From Floccularia luteovirens (taxonomy: Eukaryota > Basidiomycota > Agaricomycetes > Agaricales > Squamanitaceae), in assembly GCA_009739215.1 (NCBI GenBank), contig VSJF01000003.1, positions 2,356,001-2,420,000 of the forward strand: 64,000 bases of DNA, read 5' to 3'. The notes beneath the pieces are model-generated. The model saw nothing but the letters and a program-made list of their open reading frames with translations. It was not told the DNA's origin and searched no databases. Each line of letters starts with the position of its first letter. Within the stretch, counting starts at the first letter, position 1. The position numbers and the translations under genes were made by a program. Shown piece by piece: positions 58,145 through 64,000 of the stretch.

Positions 58145-60490
58145 CCCTGCGAGTAACCCACTGACTCATAGTTATTATTGGTGTTTTTTCAATTGTTGCA
58201 GATTTGATAACGCCACACTCTGTATTCATAGCATTCAATTTTTTGCCTGTATTTATCTAAGGAGTATATTATATATCTATACAATACCCTCTTTTTTTAA
58301 TTTAATACTACGGTTCGCGGTAAAAGAAACCCGTAATTACATTATCCCAAGGGACAAAATACAAGCTCGTTCAGTTCGTTCGACGCAATGACGAAAGTGC
58401 CCAGTATCCAATATCGTTCACCATTCTCTTAACCGCAATCTTACTCGGGCCCCGCCTATCTGCAATCCAAGCCTCAAACGCCGCACATGTCAAGAGACAT
58501 CCCTATATCCCCCGTTGCAATTTTTCATGTGGTGGTTACTTCTCAGAGGCTTTGTTGGACAGGATATGGTGGAGGGCGTTTACGCGGCATATGAATAGAA
58601 GCAGCGCTTAAAACAAGGCTTCTGTGAATCCTATACGTGAACGGTCATCGAAAGATAGATAATCAATCAAGATGTTCTGCGCATGAACTTGTACAGTGTA
58701 CGGAGTGCGGCTGTGGAGATATTGTACTTATGTCACCTAGGTAGGGACCGAACAGAGGAAAGATCGGTCGTGATACCAAGATGGCTTTACAAGATGGAAG
58801 TTTACGGAAGGGCTGTTATGCGAAAAATTCTTTTTCTCGGTGTTGGGTGCATGCTATACATGGAATGATGATCGAAGAAGACGTTCTCCCCCACAAAATT
58901 CGGCTTTCAAACCCCACGTACACTGACCTTGTGATAGAGGTTTTCGCCTACTATTCCTTTTCCGAATCCTCCGTATGGTACATAACATGTGGATTCAGAA
59001 TAATCAACTGATGAACCCACTCCCCATCAGGAATTCGTAGGACGAAACCCTGGCCTTACATTCATACATATGTACCCAGGACTCGTTCAAAGTAAAACAA
59101 CGGCCTCACCGTCGTCCTCGTTCGCCTCTTCTGAAGCATTTGCTCTCGCTATACTTAACTTATTAATAGTCTCGACCTCGCGGGGTGGTAGAGCAGAGTG
59201 GAGTATGTATTGCACGGACCTTTTGATATCTCAAATAGGTTGCTTCCGGATTGAACTCAAAGGAGAGAACATTGGTCAGAATGGATACTATTCACTCTAC
59301 AAGCGAAGCTGCGAGAGCAACATCTATGGCAACACGACGAAGGTTGATTGAACCTATTCTAAAGAATTTTTGGTTGTTGAGTAAGTATATTCACTTGATT
59401 GTTATAAATATTATATTCAATTCACCATGACGAGGAGAGTAGTGAACGGTTGCATCAAAATTTGGATCATTCAGTTCAGCTGAGAACCAGTACTTAGGCG
59501 ACCTGGTTTGTGTCAAGGACATGGCTCGCCGTTGCAGGGTATGCACTGCACAATTGATTATGACGTTACATTTTACTAAACCAGAACCAGACCCCGGAAG
59601 CGTCCACGAAAAAACGGACTAGTCAAATTTGTATTAGTATGATCGGTGCGTATTGATATTATGATGGCCCCAGTGTCAATAATATCTGCCGTTATAAAGT
59701 ATAATACTCCTGCTATCATAGCATCATCGCAACATTCCATACTGTAATTCCTCTGCATCAAAACTCTTCCAGCTCACAAATCAAAAAAAACTAAAGTAAC
59801 AAAAAAAAGGCGTAACCAAAATAACCGATGCACTATCATTTGATATCAAGATGGGTGGTGTTCAATCCGTTCAGAACAAAATGTGGGGCCACTTCAGTAC
59901 CCTGTTTCATCAACTGACGTTCACGCACATCTGGCATGAGGGTTGCGGGTCAAACATATGTCGAACTGGTTGTGAATTGGAACACGCGGGTTCCTGACTG
60001 AGGCACTGATAGCGTAGTTGGCAGATGCGCTAACGCTTATTCGTGGCCTCTCTTGCGACGGTACGTATACAATTCGAAAATACTTCGTGACAATGTTCAA
60101 TGCACAGCTTAGTATTTAAATGTGCATTACGAAAGCTTTTACCTGGGGTTAACATGAATGAATTTGAACGATTGGATCGTACCCCGCGCCAGTTATTGCC
60201 AACCTATCGCGTGAACATAATAAGTAATACAGGGAACGAACTAATCAGGCTTCTCTTGTAAACTGTAAACCAAGTTGAGTTTAGTGCAATGTCAATTTGA
60301 CATCGTCACACACCGACAAATACACACCGATGATATGCTAACTATATTTAAGCCCCAGATTCGCGCAGGGACTTCAGATTAAAAACATCATGCGCCCGCT
60401 GTGGATCTATTATATACAAGACAGGAGTTGTACTTTGACATGTGGCAAGAGATATCCCGATGGAAAATACCAACATCAATGATAATTTTT
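58145..60490. other. gene-poor interval between CCCH and HDAC 3' ends
   Basis: No confident gene in 2.3 kb. On the minus strand at about 59085-59360 two short open stretches (SINLRRVAIDVALAASL and LPPREVETINKLSIARANAS) look compositionally coding and could be exons of an unrecognised small gene, but I cannot connect them to a start. Confidence 0.35.
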
Positions 60491-62584
60491 CTAGTTATCA
60501 ACGTCAACAACCATGGCTGTTGATGATCCTGTTTCCGCCACTGGCGTGTTGTTCTCGTTGTCGTTCTCATTATTTGCAATTTCAGTCTCGTTATCTATCT
60601 CCATGTCCATCTCTTTCCCCTCAGGCTCCTTCTCAGTCTCACTACCAGATTCGTTCTCATGTCCGTTATCTGTTTCCTTGACCTTCTCCTTTTCTTTCCC
60701 CTTCTCCTTATCTTTCTCCGTAGCTTTACTTCTTCCCCTTCCTCTTCCACGCCCCCTTCCCCTCCCACGCCTAGTAGGCGCGGCGCTGACGGTTCCCTCA
60801 CCTGCACCGTCATCTTTTCCTTCTTCACCACCGGCATTTGATAATGCGGTTCCCCCACGCGCTCTTCCGCGACCACGCCCTCGGCGATTACCACGAGCTC
60901 TCCGTGTAGTGCTAGAAGTAGTCGTATTGCCCCTTACTTTAGTGCTTGCAGGCTCGTCGTGATCAACGTCATTCTCTCCATCGTAAAACTCGTTCCTGGC
61001 CATTGTTCGGTCGCTCCTACGCTCACCAGCAAATGCGTTACCCATTTCCTCAGCTTTCTCCTCAGCAGTGCGATCTTCGGTCGCCAGTAACCCCTCAAGA
61101 TCTGGGGGTATTTCCTGCATAGCAACACTAGGCGCACCCTGAAGGTAACGCAACTTGTTCCTGATACTCATTGTGATACGTTGCAGGGACGCTGGTGAAT
61201 TTTGGTTATCCACTTTTCCGGTTAAAGGCGGGTGCAATTTCCAGTGTGAATCTTCGAAAAATGCGTCATAAACTGTCGCGGGAAGCTCGTCGGGTATCTC
61301 CGAACCCACAAGTACGGATGTCTCGTATGTCCAGCACCTGCTAACGTTTTTAATTGTATAGCCACCACCCCCGACAACGAGGAGTGGTACGTTGTATTTT
61401 CTCACAAAGTTAACACATTCGCCATGAGCTGCGATTGATAAATTGAACGCGCCGAGTCTGTCACAGCCAAGGGAGTCGGCTCCGCATTGTAGCACTATTG
61501 AGGTAGGTCGGAAGGCAGTGACTGTGTCATCGATGACAGTTTTGAAAATCGTGAGGTACATGTCATCGTCTATACCGTCTTGTAGAGGCACGTTGATGCA
61601 GAAATGCTTCCCGTTTCCGCAACCGTTATCGTCAAGCTTTCCGGTGCCAGGGAAGAAGTCGCCAGTGTATTTATGAAAGGATACAGTCATCACACGATCC
61701 GATTGGTAGAACGCGAGCTCGACGCCATCCCCGTGATGTATGTCAATATCAATGTACAATACCCGTGGATGGTACCTGTTTAATTATTCACCTTATTAGT
61801 CGAGGGCATAAGAGTCAATAAAGAGAATAAACCTCAAAAGCTCTAGAATTGCAAGTACAATGTCGTTGATATAACAAAATCCGCTAGCTTCGCCGCGTTT
61901 TGCGTGGTGCAGGCCGCCTGACCAATTTATGGCAATATCTGTGGTTCCTGAGCATAGTTTACGCGCTCCAGCGAGGGAAGCGCCAGCATATGCACGGCAG
62001 AAGTCATACATGTCAGAAAATATGGGGCAGTCTTCAACGCAATTGAATTGGTCTATCATTTGCTTCATGTCATTTTGGTTCTGGGGTGTGACTCTAACAA
62101 TGGGAGCAGTATTGATTTGAGGGTTGTAAGTACCATGTGTAGTTGTAATTCACCAACCTTGAGAGGAAATCAATGTAATCGTGATCGTGGTACATCTCAA
62201 GCTCTTCTTGGGTTGCCGGTCGGGGATCATATATATGATGAATTTGCTTATCAAGGCCATAACCCAGTACAAGCGCATTGGTTAGTGTGAGCCTGTGAGG
62301 CTTCATTGGGTGTCGTTCCTAATACGTCCTCCAGTGTTATCAGGGTTCTTAAGAGAAGTTACTAAGACGCGTACGCCATAATGTTGTGCTCCAACACCTT
62401 TCGGAAAGTAATAAGAGACAATTGGGCGTGAATGAGGCTTGTAATGTCAGTAGATCCTCAAAAAGGGATGTTTTGAGTAACATACATTGATGCGTTCCGT
62501 AATCGGTTGAGCGGTACCAAAAGGTCCACGGTCGAAGAAATATGGGGCAGAGGAGAAAGTCGTGGATTGTGAAGTACGAACCAT
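60491..62584 (-). CDS. class I histone deacetylase, Hos2-like, with RG-rich tail
   Basis: Five minus-strand exons: 62584-62486, 62437-62375, 62318-62158, 62093-61833, 61775-60491; 622 aa, all in phase. Zn-dependent deacetylase of the nuclear Set3-type complex if it is the Hos2 orthologue. Catalytic landmarks: [40 protein letters not shown] (His-His and the channel), [20 protein letters not shown] (Asp/His Zn ligands), [14 protein letters not shown] (Zn Asp) and [16 protein letters not shown] (Tyr). [19 protein letters not shown] and DDCPIF-like [12 protein letters not shown] favour Hos2/HDAC3 over Rpd3. The catalytic core ends near residue 405. A ~215-residue tail carries two Arg-Gly-rich blocks ([12 protein letters not shown] and [14 protein letters not shown]), a Lys/Glu repeat and an acidic end, unlike yeast Hos2. 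It diverges from PER1 across 363 bp. Confidence 0.93.
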
Positions 62585-62947
62585 ATATATGTATAGTAGG
62601 GTCCTTTCAGTGGTGTTGAGTGAATGCTTTTGGCTGCTTCAATAAGTACAGATGGATCTGTATTAGTACGGCTATCTTATAGCGCTCACTAGGCGCTCAC
62701 CCAGTAAGCTAGATATATGGAGTTTGGAACCTGTTTAGTTCCCAGCTGAACGGGCTAATACAAGTCAGTCTGGAGACCTATGAGCCCCGCAGTCAATATG
62801 AGGGTGCGAGCTTGGTTAATTCTAAAGGAGAAATTGCCGCAACAGGTTGTCCCGCCACCGCTGACTAAGCTAATTCCCACACATCTATCATTGTTTCCAA
62901 ACTTCTCCGCAATCGACGTCGACTCGAAAGCTCGCGCGACCGTCAAT
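62585..62947. promoter_or_regulatory. bidirectional promoter region HDAC/PER1
   Basis: 363 bp separate the two divergent ATGs; both promoters must lie here. An upstream in-frame ATG for PER1 at 62780 is possible but would place 56 residues before the signal peptide, so it is disfavoured. Confidence 0.6.
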
Positions 62948-64000
62948 ATGCCCAATCTTTCTCGTTTGTTGGTCGTGGCGTTTGTTGCAAGTCTCGCGTG
63001 TGCATCTTCTGGAGATAGGTCTCTAGACTTTATCAGTTGCGTTGCTCAATGCGAGAGTGATAAACAGTGTCTTGGTCCAACTCCATCCCGACTGACTCTA
63101 CCACTCCGACTTACTCGCTGGACGTGCAGTGACAACTGCAAGTACAACTGTATGCACGAGATTACGGACAAAAACATTGAATCTGGAGAGCGTGTCCATC
63201 AATATTACGGGAAATGGCCATTTTGGCGGTTCCTTGGAATGCAAGAACCAGCGTCAGTCGCCTTTTCATTGCTCAATCTTTGGGCACACGCGAAAGGCGG
63301 GCTCAAAGTTAGGAATGCTGTCCCCATTTTCCATCCCATGAGATCTTACTATCTTATCTGGTGTTTGGCAAGCATTAACGCGTGGACATGGTCTTCTGTC
63401 TTCCACACGAGAGGTTAGCAAATTTGCATTGCAGTCAATAGATCGTATTCTGACAGGCTGTCCAGATCTCCCTACTACCGAGAAATTGGATTACTTCTCA
63501 GCTGCGCTTGCTATTCTTTATGCTCTTTATTATACGTTGACTCGATTACTGCATCTATACCAAACCCCGCAACAAGGGCGTCTTACCTTAAAGCGAAGGG
63601 TGACGGGTAGCCGAATACTGGGATGGCTATGCACTATTGTTTACCTTTGCCATATATCCTACTTGACGCTACTTCCTCGATTCGATTACACGTATAATAT
63701 GGCATTCAACATCTGTCTTGGTATATTCCACAACGTTCTTTGGCTAGCATATTCTCTGCCATCTTCATGGTCTATACTCAAAAGGTTTCCATTTCGACCA
63801 AAGAACTATCGCCCAAGTTTCGTGAATAAAGCAAGCCATCTTTGTCGCAGTTACAACGGCTGCCACTGCTCTGGAGTTGCTTGACTTTCCGCCTTGGCAC
63901 CAGGATAATAGACGCGCATGCCCTGTGGCATTTAGCGACAGTACCAATCGCCATGCTTTGGTATGACTTCCTAATAGAGGACTCGCTTGATATTAGCTGG
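62948..64000 (+). CDS. PER1: PER1/PGAP3-type GPI phospholipase (CREST superfamily), cut by window end
   Basis: ER or Golgi membrane protein that removes the sn-2 acyl chain during GPI-lipid remodelling. Exon 1 62948-63413 and exon 2 from 63466 to beyond the window. Signal peptide MPNLSRLLVVAFVASLACAS, then Cys-rich luminal SLDFISCVAQCESDKQC and CSDNCKYNCMHEIT, followed by several TM segments. CREST-family residues are visible: WSSVFHTRD (Ser, His and Asp; the Asp codon spans the intron) and RIIDAHALWHLATVPI (His residues). Two single-base offsets, one at 63828-63830 and one at 63900-63901, each one base too many, break the frame in exon 2. The last residues before the edge (DFLIEDSLDISW) suggest only a short part is missing. 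Confidence 0.9.

Noticed and set aside
60007..60080. Possible tRNA: TAGCGTAGTTGG fits the box A consensus
   Set aside because: No GGTTCGA-type box B follows at tRNA distance and the cloverleaf cannot be closed.
60513..60962. 149-codon plus-strand ORF opposite the HDAC tail
   Set aside because: Mirror image of the RG- and KE-repeat coding sequence; low complexity only.
1..64000. CRISPR arrays, bacterial operons, prophage or integrase elements
   Set aside because: The sequence is intron-rich fungal DNA; no regularly spaced repeats or transposase/integrase/reverse-transcriptase motifs were seen.

Overview
The window reads as nuclear DNA of a mushroom-forming basidiomycete (Agaricomycetes). Genes are broken by many 42-65 nt GT..AG introns. 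The gene set includes a class I hydrophobin, a cerato-platanin, two DUF6699-type proteins, F-box-like multigene families and remnants of fungal kinase-like genes, all typical of that class. I do not try to name the species.

Layout. 0-5.6 kb: REV1 translesion polymerase (+) and a hydrophobin (-). 5.6-10.8 kb: gene-poor DNA with two opposed F-box relics, a duplicated 160-bp sequence and a broken F-box-like gene. 11.3-14.7 kb: two neighbouring DUF6699-type genes (-). 15-18.4 kb: a CCDC124/Lso2-like ribosome factor and calcipressin (RCAN), both +. 19.3-21.1 kb: a decayed kinase-like gene. 21.7-27 kb: a Cys-rich single-pass membrane protein and a PP2C phosphatase (+). 27-32.8 kb: gene-poor, with a kinase C-lobe fragment. 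32.8-34 kb: HMG-box transcription factor (+). 34.5-38.4 kb: tandem duplication of a broken F-box-like gene. 38.8-40.8 kb: secreted/vacuolar serine carboxypeptidase (-). 42.5 kb: cerato-platanin with a broken frame. 43.4-55.3 kb: EF-hand MscS channel, ALG2 mannosyltransferase and PMA1 proton pump (all -). 56.2-58.1 kb: CCCH zinc-finger/coiled-coil protein (+). 60.5-64 kb: a Hos2-type histone deacetylase (-) divergent from PER1 (+), which runs off the right edge.

The genes do not form one pathway; they are a mosaic of housekeeping genes separated by accessory, repeat-rich intervals. Exon structures were built by hand from splice signals and reading phase. Exon lengths sum to a multiple of three for REV1, DUF6699-1, CCDC124, RCAN, the Cys-rich protein, PP2C, HMG, S10, CCCH and HDAC.

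The most striking observation is that five conserved genes between 42.7 and 63.9 kb (cerato-platanin, MscS, ALG2, PMA1, PER1) together carry seven single-base offsets. Every one is one base too many, and every one sits in a run of two or three identical bases. Consensus insertion errors in the assembly are the simplest reading, which also means pseudogene calls in this window should be treated cautiously. I did not find a convincing new multi-gene system.
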